From positions 1-61,817 of the forward strand of contig CAYGJD010000011.1 of the NCBI GenBank assembly GCA_964350315.1: a stretch of 61,817 nucleotides of DNA, read 5' to 3'. The notes under the pieces were generated by a model. The model was not told the DNA's origin. It was given only the letters and a program-made list of their open reading frames with translations, and did not search any database. The translations under genes were made by a program, and so were the position numbers. Below, one piece after another: positions 7,952 through 16,088 of the stretch; the stretch's first letter is position 1, and every line of letters begins with the position of its first letter. The stretch comes from JAJZEO01 sp964350315 (lineage in GTDB: Bacteria; Chlamydiota; Chlamydiia; Chlamydiales; 2-12-FULL-49-11).

Positions 7952-8707
7952 CTATTTCTTTATTTTAAAGATAATATGCGTTAATTTTGCTTCATCCTTA
8001 TATTCACTTGCAGAAAAATGAGTGCGAATTGGATTTGTTTTTTGTAGCTTTGATGGACCAACACTAATTCTTCCATCCCAATTTCCAAAAATAATAAGCT
8101 CAATTCCGCAGGTTTTTTCGTCTGATATTTCTTTTAATCGATATAGATGAAGAGATGAATCGTGTAATATATTTTCGATAAAGCTCTTAAAGGAAGGAAG
8201 CAAGCTTGATAAATCCTTTCCACTTTTAATTTCAATTGATGACAAGATAGCGTCAAGTTCATCAAACTCAGGATATAAATCATATCGACTGCAAGAAATC
8301 TCTCCGTTCACTTGCAATTTCCTGTACTCATCTTCTGGAATAAAACGATCTCCCAATCGAGGTGGGGCGCTGACAGCCCCTCTAGGCTGAACAAACATTG
8401 GAGAAGCAACAGAAGAAATTGGAGCACTGCACACAGTCCTTGCAAGAGGGCTCTTCCGCTTAGACGGGGGGGGCACAACTAGCACATTTGGTCTCAACTT
8501 AGGAAATTCCCCAAATCCAGGAAGATTTGACTCTGTTCTATACGCATTTGAAAGAACACTCTGTGCAACTTTTCCTGTTTGTCTCTCACTCTCACCTGTT
8601 AGATTAGGTTGAACACTGCGGCCAGAGGCGTCTTTTCCATTTTGAATGTCTGAAACAGCTGAAGAAGTTTCAGATCGCTCCCTGGATATTGCTTCAAATT
8701 TTTCCAT
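7952..8707 (-). CDS. Effector-like family protein (LPxFGE/SAP motifs)
   Basis: 251 residues. The ATG at 8707 has GAGGG upstream. Disordered Ser/Pro-rich N-terminus holding LPGFGE (62-67), VPPPSKRKSPLART (78-91), CSAPIS (93-98) and VSAPPRLGD (112-120). The C-terminal 100 residues carry a helix (DLSSLLPSFKSFIENIL) then a beta-rich end, the same plan as its relatives. It is the first gene of the pair with 7142-7939. No Sec signal. Function unknown; secreted effector is inference. Confidence 0.8.
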   Translation of the reverse strand: MEKFEAISRERSETSSAVSDIQNGKDASGRSVQPNLTGESERQTGKVAQSVLSNAYRTESNLPGFGEFPKLRPNVLVVPPPSKRKSPLARTVCSAPISSVASPMFVQPRGAVSAPPRLGDRFIPEDEYRKLQVNGEISCSRYDLYPEFDELDAILSSIEIKSGKDLSSLLPSFKSFIENILHDSSLHLYRLKEISDEKTCGIELIIFGNWDGRISVGPSKLQKTNPIRTHFSASEYKDEAKLTHIIFKIKK

Positions 8708-8847
8708 TTAACCCTCACATTAAGATTATTATAAAATAATTATGAAGATTATAACATAATCAAGAATTTATTTTAAAGCTTTTTATGCACTTAGTTAAGA
8801 CAGACTAAGACACATTCAACTAAAATAGAGTGGGTTAAATGTCACCA

Positions 8848-9780
8848 TTAACTCGTTAGAGATATTAATGGCCTACGTACAAAGGGAAACCTTTTGAGGT
8901 CGTCAGCAGCGTCGCAATTCGGAAAGATTTGGCGCGCCTCGTCTTCAAAAAGCGTTAAATCTAAGTATCTTGCAGAAAAATGCGTCAATACAAGCGAAAG
9001 GGCGTTAGCCTCTTTAGCTATCTGAGCTGCCTGCTTCGCTGTAAGATGTTGATGCTTATAGGCAAGAGACTTTTCGCTTTCAAGGTAAGTGCTTTCGCAG
9101 AGTAAAAGTGTCGCATCCTTTGCGATTTTGATGGCATTTTCACAGTATCTTGTGTCTAAAACAATAGAAAAGACATCTCCTTTTTGGATAAAGCTTACCT
9201 CTTCGATCCCGACTTTTTTTCCACTGTCAAGAGTAATAAAGCCCTTTTCAATAAGGCTTTGCATGAGGTGGCCTTTTATTCCATATTGCATCAGTTTTTC
9301 TTTGTCATACCTGACTAAATCTGGCTCAGTGATTCGATAACCAAGGTTTTCAACTCCATGCTCTAGAAATGCTGCTTCTATTTTAAAAGCTTCGTCTTCG
9401 TAGACGACCCCTTCTGAATCAATTGGATGTTCAATCACATGAATGTTATCTCGGTAAATCGTACCATATCGGAGGCGATCAAAATACACTTTTCCAGAAG
9501 CTGGGTAATAACAATGGATCGGGTGCTTTACCTTATCAAGATTGAGTCTCATTAACATTGAACCAAGGCCTATCGAGTGATCTCCATGAAAATGAGAGAT
9601 GAAAATTCGATTGACGCACGTAGGAGCAACATCCGCAAAAATAAATTGTCTTTGAGTGCCCTCACCTGGATCGAAAAGTAGACCTTCATTATTCCAACGC
9701 AAAAGATAAGCGCCATGATTGCGCTTTCTTGTGGGTTGTTGCGAGGAGCAGCCTAAAATAGTTAAATCTCTTACAGTCAT
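8848..9780 (-). CDS. rnz: Ribonuclease Z (tRNA 3' endonuclease)
   Basis: 310 residues, the usual length of the short tRNase Z form. It removes 3' trailers from tRNA precursors. The metallo-beta-lactamase zinc motif HFHGDH is at residues 63-68; further ligands are carried by VLDTRYCENA and the late LTHFSARY motif (family knowledge). The encoded tRNA in this window has no CCA, consistent with 3' processing before CCA addition. Its start overlaps the rhomboid gene stop by four bases, so the pair is coupled. Position next to lon resembles C. trachomatis. Confidence 0.95.
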   Translation of the reverse strand: MTVRDLTILGCSSQQPTRKRNHGAYLLRWNNEGLLFDPGEGTQRQFIFADVAPTCVNRIFISHFHGDHSIGLGSMLMRLNLDKVKHPIHCYYPASGKVYFDRLRYGTIYRDNIHVIEHPIDSEGVVYEDEAFKIEAAFLEHGVENLGYRITEPDLVRYDKEKLMQYGIKGHLMQSLIEKGFITLDSGKKVGIEEVSFIQKGDVFSIVLDTRYCENAIKIAKDATLLLCESTYLESEKSLAYKHQHLTAKQAAQIAKEANALSLVLTHFSARYLDLTLFEDEARQIFPNCDAADDLKRFPFVRRPLISLTS

Positions 9781-11006
9781 ATCTTTCTTTGAAACAGTGT
9801 TGTTCTGCCAAGCAATAGCCCTAAGAAGACTCCTGATACGTGTGCCGTATTAGCAAAATTCAAAGGAATGGCGCTATTGTGAACTAACTGTAGGTAAAAT
9901 GCAACGATTTGCAATCCTAATAATCCAAAAACAAAACATGCCAAAAAGACAAGCGTCCCGCGATCAACGGGGTAGATCTCCCAAGGAGCAATCTTTTTTC
10001 TCGACCAAATATATCCTGCAAGCGCTGTTAACACTCCTGAAATCCCCATAAAAAATGGGCCTGTCATTAAATATTGGCAAGTATTGGTAAAGGCTGCTGC
10101 AATCAATATGAAAAGAATAAATGATATTGTTGACATATTCCCTTCTACCATCTTCCCAAGTAGCCAAAGCCACAACATATTAAAGAAAAAATGCAATATC
10201 CCAGCATGTAAAAAAATGGGAGTGAAAATACGCCAAACCTCTCCATGTAAGATCGATGTAAACATGGGGGCGGTAAGCAGAATATCCCTCTTACTATAAT
10301 TTAGACAAAGATTGTAAAACCCTATCCAAATAGGCGTTGTCTCGATTTCTTTAATAAGAGCTAATTCTTCGGGAGTTCTTGGGGGTAATTCTTTTTTAAC
10401 CCCTTCCTCTTTTGGATCTTCTGAGGAAGTCTCACTACTTATTTCTGCCGCATCTTGTCTTGCTAATTCAAGATCTATCAGTTTACTAATGGCACTCAGC
10501 ACTGGTGGATAATCATAGAGAAATAACTGATTAACTTCTGTTAAAACAGGTAAATTTGCAGAGATTTTGTTTGATTTAACAAGAGTTGAGGTTTGATAGG
10601 CAGAAACAAAGTAGAAAATAGAACAGATGACGAGAATAACTCTTGTCACTCCCCCAAAAAAGGAGACTTTTGCTGGCGGAGGAACTTGTTTTAGCACAAC
10701 CTCTTCAAGAGGCTTTTGTTCATCATCATCATCATCTTCTTCTGCAGAAGATTTTTTTTCAAACAACTCGTCTGTAGGAATATCATGCTGTGTTTGACTT
10801 ACGGGGAACTCATCAAAAGCTTTTTCGCCTTTTTCACGATAGGTAGCGATGAGTTTACTCGCTAGTGCAACATTATCTTCATTTAAGACCCAAATGTCAA
10901 ATTGACTCTCTGTCTCGTCCATCTGAGATGCAATTTGCATCTTTGCCAGATGGACGTGAATTGCTTTTGCATCAGCTAAGCTCTCAAATGTGGCAACTAA
11001 TCGCAT
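9777..11006 (-). CDS. Rhomboid-family intramembrane serine protease, GlpG-like
   Basis: 409 residues. The N-terminal 65 residues resemble the small cytosolic domain of GlpG-type rhomboids, followed by an acidic linker (DDDDDE at 91-96), a transmembrane helix (about 119-137), a charged segment and a six-helix rhomboid core. Core signatures are WRIFTPIFLH...HFFFNMLWLW (258-281), the nucleophile in GISG (Ser323) and the partner His389 in AHVSG. The protein should cleave substrate helices inside the inner membrane. It sits 16 bases after lon and overlaps rnz. Confidence 0.92.
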   Translation of the reverse strand: MRLVATFESLADAKAIHVHLAKMQIASQMDETESQFDIWVLNEDNVALASKLIATYREKGEKAFDEFPVSQTQHDIPTDELFEKKSSAEEDDDDDEQKPLEEVVLKQVPPPAKVSFFGGVTRVILVICSIFYFVSAYQTSTLVKSNKISANLPVLTEVNQLFLYDYPPVLSAISKLIDLELARQDAAEISSETSSEDPKEEGVKKELPPRTPEELALIKEIETTPIWIGFYNLCLNYSKRDILLTAPMFTSILHGEVWRIFTPIFLHAGILHFFFNMLWLWLLGKMVEGNMSTISFILFILIAAAFTNTCQYLMTGPFFMGISGVLTALAGYIWSRKKIAPWEIYPVDRGTLVFLACFVFGLLGLQIVAFYLQLVHNSAIPLNFANTAHVSGVFLGLLLGRTTLFQRKI

Positions 11007-11022
11007 CTGGAGTTAGCTCCTT

Positions 11023-13545
11023 CTAGCGCTTAGGCGCTTTCTTTTTTGTCTTTTTCTCTTTTTGTCCAGGGATCCCATTATTAAAAACAAGATTGTGAAC
11101 TTGATCATAAGTATCAACAAAGTGAAACTTTATCCCTTTAGTTAAATACTTGGGCAGTTCGTTGTAATCGCGTTCATTTTCTTTAGGAAGGATCACATTA
11201 TGGATATGCTCTCTTCTTGCTGCAATTACCTTCTCTTTTAACCCACCGATTGGAAGCACTTTTCCTTTGATTGTAATCTCACCTGTCATAGCGATATCTG
11301 ATGACACTGATTTACCTGTGCAAAGTGAAATCATTGCTGTTGTCAGTGTAATTCCAGCAGATGGTCCATCTTTTGGCGTTGCTCCATCAGGAATATGTAG
11401 GTGAATTTCTTCTTGGTCAAAATCCATCTCTTTTGGCAGGTATCGATCTCTTTCACTCATCAAATAAGTAAGAGCAATCGTTGATGACTCTCTCATGATG
11501 TTTCCAGAGTTCCCTGTAAGCTTTAACCTGTCTTTGCCTTTATTCTTTACAGCTTCAATATAGAGCATCGCACCGCCCATAGATGTCCATGCCAAACCTG
11601 TTGCGACTCCAAAAGTCTTTTCAAGAGCATAAAACTTCTCTGATGTGAAAATAGGATTCCCTAAATACTCTTCTATAACTTTCTTTGTGATCGTTTTCTT
11701 TGTAAATTCTTCTACAGTCTTTCCCTTTTTCGGTTTTTCAACAGAACGAACTTTCTCCATTGCAACCTTTCTCATGACTTTATTGATGCTTTTTTCAAGG
11801 CTTCTCACCCCAGCTTCTCTGCAGTATCCATTAATTAAATGGTGTACAGCCTCTGGTTTGAAAACGATATCTGTTAGTTTAAGCCCAACATCTTTTCTAC
11901 TCTTTGGAATAAGATACTTTTTAGCGATCATCATCTTTTCTTCTTCAATATAGCCAGAGAGACGAATCACTTCCATCCTATCCAGAAGAGGACCTGGAAT
12001 TGACTCTGTTGAGTTTGCTGTCACAATAAATAAAATGTCTGACAAATCAACTCGCACGTCAAGATAGTGGTCCAAAAAGTCTTTGTTTTGCTGTGGATCA
12101 AGAACTTCTAGTAAAGCAGAAGCAGGATCTCCATGATAGCTTGAAGATATTTTGTCGATCTCATCGAGCATTATAATAGGATTAGAAACTCCAGTAGACT
12201 TTAGTGCTTGTACAATTTTTCCAGGCATCGCTCCGACATACGTTCTTCTATGTCCCTTAATCTCTGCCTCATCTTTCATGCCACCAACGCTAAATCGATA
12301 AAATTGTCTTCCAAGCGCTCTTGCAATAGATGCTCCAATACTTGTTTTACCAACTCCTGGCGGGCCAACTAAACAAATGATATATGCTTTTGTTCCAGAC
12401 TTTTTTAAATGACCAACAGAAATGATCTCTAATATGCGCTCTTTAACGTCTTTTAAACCATAATGGTCGTGCTCTAAAACTTTTTCAGCATCTGCTAGAT
12501 TTTCATTCTCTTTATCAATGACTCCCCAAGGCACAACAGTTAGCCAATCAAGATAGCTTCTAACAACTGAGTATTCAGCAGACTGAACATCCAGAACTCC
12601 TAGTTTATCAATTTCCTCATCAAAAACCTTTTGCGCTTCTGGAGAAAATTTTAACTTTTTCGCTCTATCGTGAAATTTTTCAATATCGAGAGTTTTATCA
12701 TCTTTGGCCATTCCTAGTTCTTTTTGAATTGCCTTAAGTTGTTCTCGTAAATGGTATTCACGCTGAGACTTAGAAATTGTCGTTTCAATTTTTTGGTTGA
12801 TCATGACCTGAAGTCTGCTTATATCGAGCTCTTTCTTTAAAAGAACGAGAGCTTTCTCCATGCGCTTTGGCAGATCAAATGTCGCTAAAATATCTTGCAA
12901 CTCTTCTCTTGAAGCCGTTGTCAATGCTACAGCAAAATCACACAATTTATAAGGTTGAGCAAATTCAGAATGTGAAAGAACAATATGGAGCTCTTCTTTA
13001 AAAATCGGATTGAGAGTTAAAAGCTCACGTATTGTTTTAATGATGTTACTTGCATAAGCTGTTATAATGTCTTTCTTACTTGGAGGAACAGCCTCTTTAT
13101 GATATTGAACCTTAGCAACAAGGTGCTTTCCTTTTTTCTTTGAAGCAGGCCCTAAAATTTTCATTCGGCCTTCAATATTAAGAATAACTTGAGCTCCAGC
13201 ATCTTGGACATTCAGAATTCGAATAACCCTTGCTATAACTCCCACATCGTAAATATCATCAAAACCGACGTCATAGATGTCTTGATCAACATTTTTTGTT
13301 AAAACAAGTCCGAGGTATTTCTTATCTAATTTGGCAACATCTTTCAATAATTCAAAATAAGGACCTGGTTCAATCACTATAGGAACTGCCATATTAGGAA
13401 CATATGGTTTATTGGTAATTGCTATAAGTGCGAGCTTGTCGGGTAGCTCATCGATACTTGTGTCTAAGAATTTCTTATCAACGCCTTGTCCTAGTAAATC
13501 TGAAAGATCATTTGAATCTTCAGACATAAAATCTTCTTTTGCCAA
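11023..13545 (-). CDS. lon: ATP-dependent protease Lon
   Basis: 840 residues: N-terminal substrate-recognition domain (about 35-240), helical region, AAA+ module with Walker A GPPGVGKT (about 394-401) and Walker B IIMLDEIDK, and C-terminal S16 protease with catalytic Ser729 in DGPSAG and the downstream IKGKVLPIGGLKEK loop containing the catalytic lysine. All catalytic residues are present, so it should be an active cytoplasmic protease of misfolded and regulatory proteins. A basic KKTKKKAPKR tail ends the protein. It leads the lon-rhomboid-rnz leftward group. Confidence 0.98.
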   Translation of the reverse strand: MAKEDFMSEDSNDLSDLLGQGVDKKFLDTSIDELPDKLALIAITNKPYVPNMAVPIVIEPGPYFELLKDVAKLDKKYLGLVLTKNVDQDIYDVGFDDIYDVGVIARVIRILNVQDAGAQVILNIEGRMKILGPASKKKGKHLVAKVQYHKEAVPPSKKDIITAYASNIIKTIRELLTLNPIFKEELHIVLSHSEFAQPYKLCDFAVALTTASREELQDILATFDLPKRMEKALVLLKKELDISRLQVMINQKIETTISKSQREYHLREQLKAIQKELGMAKDDKTLDIEKFHDRAKKLKFSPEAQKVFDEEIDKLGVLDVQSAEYSVVRSYLDWLTVVPWGVIDKENENLADAEKVLEHDHYGLKDVKERILEIISVGHLKKSGTKAYIICLVGPPGVGKTSIGASIARALGRQFYRFSVGGMKDEAEIKGHRRTYVGAMPGKIVQALKSTGVSNPIIMLDEIDKISSSYHGDPASALLEVLDPQQNKDFLDHYLDVRVDLSDILFIVTANSTESIPGPLLDRMEVIRLSGYIEEEKMMIAKKYLIPKSRKDVGLKLTDIVFKPEAVHHLINGYCREAGVRSLEKSINKVMRKVAMEKVRSVEKPKKGKTVEEFTKKTITKKVIEEYLGNPIFTSEKFYALEKTFGVATGLAWTSMGGAMLYIEAVKNKGKDRLKLTGNSGNIMRESSTIALTYLMSERDRYLPKEMDFDQEEIHLHIPDGATPKDGPSAGITLTTAMISLCTGKSVSSDIAMTGEITIKGKVLPIGGLKEKVIAARREHIHNVILPKENERDYNELPKYLTKGIKFHFVDTYDQVHNLVFNNGIPGQKEKKTKKKAPKR

Positions 13546-13705
13546 AATTACACCTCTAATATTTCTAGGAATGCCAGTTTATCAGGCATTCGAAAAAAAA
13601 GAACTTCATTTTTCATTCTTTTTTTTTATTTTTTTAACTATTCCCTAATTAAACCATTCTGTGATATTTTTTCATCGAAGTTTTTAACAAGGAACCAAGA
13701 AAGTC

Positions 13706-14206
13706 ATGCAAATTCTGACAATTGACACGAGTCAGGAAGATGGGTATGTTGCTCTGTACGAGGGTGAGAAGCTCTTGGCGAGCTTGAAAATAAGCTCGAA
13801 AATGCAAACCGCATCTCTTTTACAAAAAATTGACATATTATTAAAAAAGTGGGGTTTCACTTTAAATAATATTGATATTTTTGCTGTTTGCACCGGACCT
13901 GGAAGTTTTACAGGAACTCGAATTGGAGTAATTACAGCCAAAACGCTCGGATTTGCCAAGTCAAAACGCGTGATTGGATTTAGTTCTTTCATTGGAAGAA
14001 CTCCTCCTATCGCCTTTTTGGGGAAACGGAAAATCGCGACCCCAGACGGAGACGACATCATTTACAGCACGGTAGATGATCCAGAAGCGGTTTCGAAGCG
14101 AGAACTTGATTTAAGTGTTATTGGCATACACGTTGCAAAAAAAGCCTCGTCAAGTATGCTTGAGAATGAAGAAGAGACGAATATATGCTACCCAAAGACC
14201 TTATAA
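13706..14206 (+). CDS. tsaB: TsaB-like tRNA threonylcarbamoyladenosine biosynthesis protein
   Basis: 166 residues of the YeaZ/TsaB type, the dimerisation partner of TsaD in t6A37 modification of tRNA. The N-terminal ASKHA part is clear: ILTIDTS (3-9) and TGPGSFTGTRIG (63-74). It is shorter than E. coli TsaB, mainly in the second half, although the end (ICYPKTL) resembles the usual family ending. AAGGAACC precedes the ATG. It lies between lon and rpsU-dnaJ as in C. trachomatis. Confidence 0.88.
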   Translation: MQILTIDTSQEDGYVALYEGEKLLASLKISSKMQTASLLQKIDILLKKWGFTLNNIDIFAVCTGPGSFTGTRIGVITAKTLGFAKSKRVIGFSSFIGRTPPIAFLGKRKIATPDGDDIIYSTVDDPEAVSKRELDLSVIGIHVAKKASSSMLENEEETNICYPKTL

Positions 14207-14218
14207 AGGGTTTTTGAT

Positions 14219-14247
14219 TTGGAATTATATTGAGATTAGTGTATAGT
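14219..14247 (+). promoter_or_regulatory. Predicted sigma-70-type promoter for rpsU-dnaJ
   Basis: TTGGAA at 14219-14224 and TATAGT at 14242-14247 are separated by 17 bases, 40 bases before the rpsU start. Spacing and match are good for the housekeeping sigma (sigma66 in chlamydiae). Prediction only. Confidence 0.5.
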
Positions 14248-14287
14248 TTAACCACCTATACTTGAAATTAAAACAGGAAATCCCTAC

Positions 14288-14470
14288 ATGATTACAGTGA
14301 AAGTCCGAGTAGGCGAAGCGATCGAAAAATCATTGCGCTCTCTAAAAAAGAAACTTGACAAAGAAGGCGTTATGAAAGCTGTCAAGGCAAAACGATTCTA
14401 TGACAAGCCTTCCGTACGTGAAAAAAACAAGCAAAAACAAGCATTAAAATACCGTAAAAAAAGAACATAA
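14288..14470 (+). CDS. rpsU: 30S ribosomal protein S21
   Basis: 60 residues, very basic, with the family features VRVGEAIEKSLRSLKKKLDKEG and an Arg/Lys-rich C-terminus. S21 joins the small subunit late and helps early initiation. ACAGGAAA precedes the start. Its stop is eight bases before dnaJ, the same pairing as in C. trachomatis, so the two are probably co-transcribed from the promoter at 14219-14247. Confidence 0.96.
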   Translation: MITVKVRVGEAIEKSLRSLKKKLDKEGVMKAVKAKRFYDKPSVREKNKQKQALKYRKKRT

Positions 14471-14478
14471 AGTAACTT

Positions 14479-15648
14479 ATGTCTGAATACTATGAACTTC
14501 TTGGTATCTCTAAAGGTGCTTCAGAAACCGAAATCAAAAAAGCCTATCGTAAAATGGCCATTAAATATCACCCCGATAAAAATCAGGGCGATGAAGATGC
14601 TGCCGGCAAATTTAAAGAAATTTCCGAAGCTTACGAAGTGCTTTCTGATGAAAATAAACGTAAAATGTATGATCAATATGGGAAGGAAGGAGTACGCGGC
14701 TCAGGAATGGGTGGCGGTCCTGGCGGTCCTGGATTTTCTTCGATGGAAGAAGCATTGCGTACGTTTATGGGGGCTTTTGGCGGTGGTGGAGCTCCAGGTG
14801 GTGGCGGTGGCGGCGGCTCAATTTTTGATAGCTTTTTCGGATTTGAAGGCGGTCAGAGTGAATCTTCTTATGCAAGACAGGGTGCAAGCAAGAAAATTCA
14901 ACTTGCAATCTCATTTGATGAAGCTGCAAAAGGCATTCAAAAAGAAGTTACAATTACTAATTATGCTAATTGTTCAAAATGTGATGGTACTGGCGCTGCA
15001 ACCAAAGAAGATCTGAAGTCATGCTCTACTTGCAATGGATCAGGTCATCTACAACAAACACGTGGCTTTTTTAGCATGACAAGCACTTGTCCAAATTGTC
15101 ATGGATCGGGAGCAATGATTGCAAAACCATGCGGTGATTGCCACGGATCTGGAAAAACAAAGAAAAAGCAAATCGTTAAAGTCCAAATCCCTGCTGGTAT
15201 TGACTCTGGAATGCGCATGAAAATGGGCGGTTTTGGTGACGCAGGAGAAAATGGCGGCCCGCCGGGCGACTTATACGTTTACGTTCAAGTTAAACCGCAC
15301 GAACTTTTTAGACGCGAGGGGGATGATGTCATCCTTACCCTACCGATTAGTTTTATCGATGCAGCTTTGGGATCAAAAAAAGAAATCCCTACCCTTCTTG
15401 GCTCAACATATCGACTGACAATCCCTGAAGGATCACAGCCTGGAAAAGTTTTACGCGTAAAAGGACAAGGCTTCCCGAATGTACATGGAAACGGAAAGGG
15501 CGACCTTCTAATACATGTACAAGTAGAGACTCCTGTCAATCTTTCCTCAGAGCAAAAAGCAATTTTGACTCAGTTTGCAGATACAGAAAGACCGCAAAAC
15601 TCCCCTAAATCAAAAACATTTTTTGATAAAATCAAGTCGCTCTTCTAA
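14479..15648 (+). CDS. dnaJ: Chaperone protein DnaJ (Hsp40)
   Basis: 389 residues, the full type I layout: J domain with HPD (in YHPDKN, near residues 31-36), Gly/Phe-rich linker (about 75-135, with a run of glycines), four zinc-finger repeats (CSKCDGTG, CSTCNGSG, CPNCHGSG, CGDCHGSG) and two C-terminal substrate-binding domains. It stimulates DnaK ATPase and delivers unfolded clients. Directly downstream of rpsU. Confidence 0.98.
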   Translation: MSEYYELLGISKGASETEIKKAYRKMAIKYHPDKNQGDEDAAGKFKEISEAYEVLSDENKRKMYDQYGKEGVRGSGMGGGPGGPGFSSMEEALRTFMGAFGGGGAPGGGGGGGSIFDSFFGFEGGQSESSYARQGASKKIQLAISFDEAAKGIQKEVTITNYANCSKCDGTGAATKEDLKSCSTCNGSGHLQQTRGFFSMTSTCPNCHGSGAMIAKPCGDCHGSGKTKKKQIVKVQIPAGIDSGMRMKMGGFGDAGENGGPPGDLYVYVQVKPHELFRREGDDVILTLPISFIDAALGSKKEIPTLLGSTYRLTIPEGSQPGKVLRVKGQGFPNVHGNGKGDLLIHVQVETPVNLSSEQKAILTQFADTERPQNSPKSKTFFDKIKSLF

Positions 15649-15652
15649 CCCC

Positions 15653-15958
15653 TTAGATTCTGTTATAACGATTTTGCAATTCTCTTGAAACCGCTGCTGT
15701 AGATTGCGCTATTCTAGCTATAATATGACCCAACCTTCTCGATCTTGGCCGATCTGGTCCCGCTACCTGTAATATTGCTTGTGAGATTACCCTTGTAGTT
15801 GATCCTACCACTGCATCCAAAACCTGGACTTCAAGTAGAACGCCTTTAGCAATAACTCTCTCTACTTTCTGCAATAAAGAGCGTCGGACCGGCTCTGGCC
15901 GAGCAATACAAGTTGGATTCTCTTGAGCAACAAGTCCCTGTAAAGCTACTCTATCCAT
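15653..15958 (-). CDS. Small protein of unknown function, convergent with dnaJ
   Basis: 101 residues, arginine-rich, with no recognised domain. Support is a TAGGAG ribosome binding site five bases before the ATG at 15958 and an open frame that fills the space up to four bases from the dnaJ stop. It has a V/A/L-rich centre (KGVLLEVQVLDAVVGS) but no obvious membrane helix. It could be a lineage-specific gene; moderate confidence. Confidence 0.55.
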   Translation of the reverse strand: MDRVALQGLVAQENPTCIARPEPVRRSLLQKVERVIAKGVLLEVQVLDAVVGSTTRVISQAILQVAGPDRPRSRRLGHIIARIAQSTAAVSRELQNRYNRI

Positions 15959-16088
15959 AAAAACTCCTATAATTTCGTCTTTTAATTAATAATTTGAAGG
16001 TAAGATTGTACCATATTATATTTTTAATTACAAGATTGATAACTATGATCATTTATGGACACTCTATATATAGGAGTAATTATTATAT

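Noticed and set aside
9089..9340. Plus-strand frame inside rnz
   Set aside because: Shadow frame with no start signals, opposite a certain gene.
14492..15016. A 174-codon frame within dnaJ
   Set aside because: Out-of-frame reading of a strong gene, with lysine- and hydrophobic-rich artefact composition.
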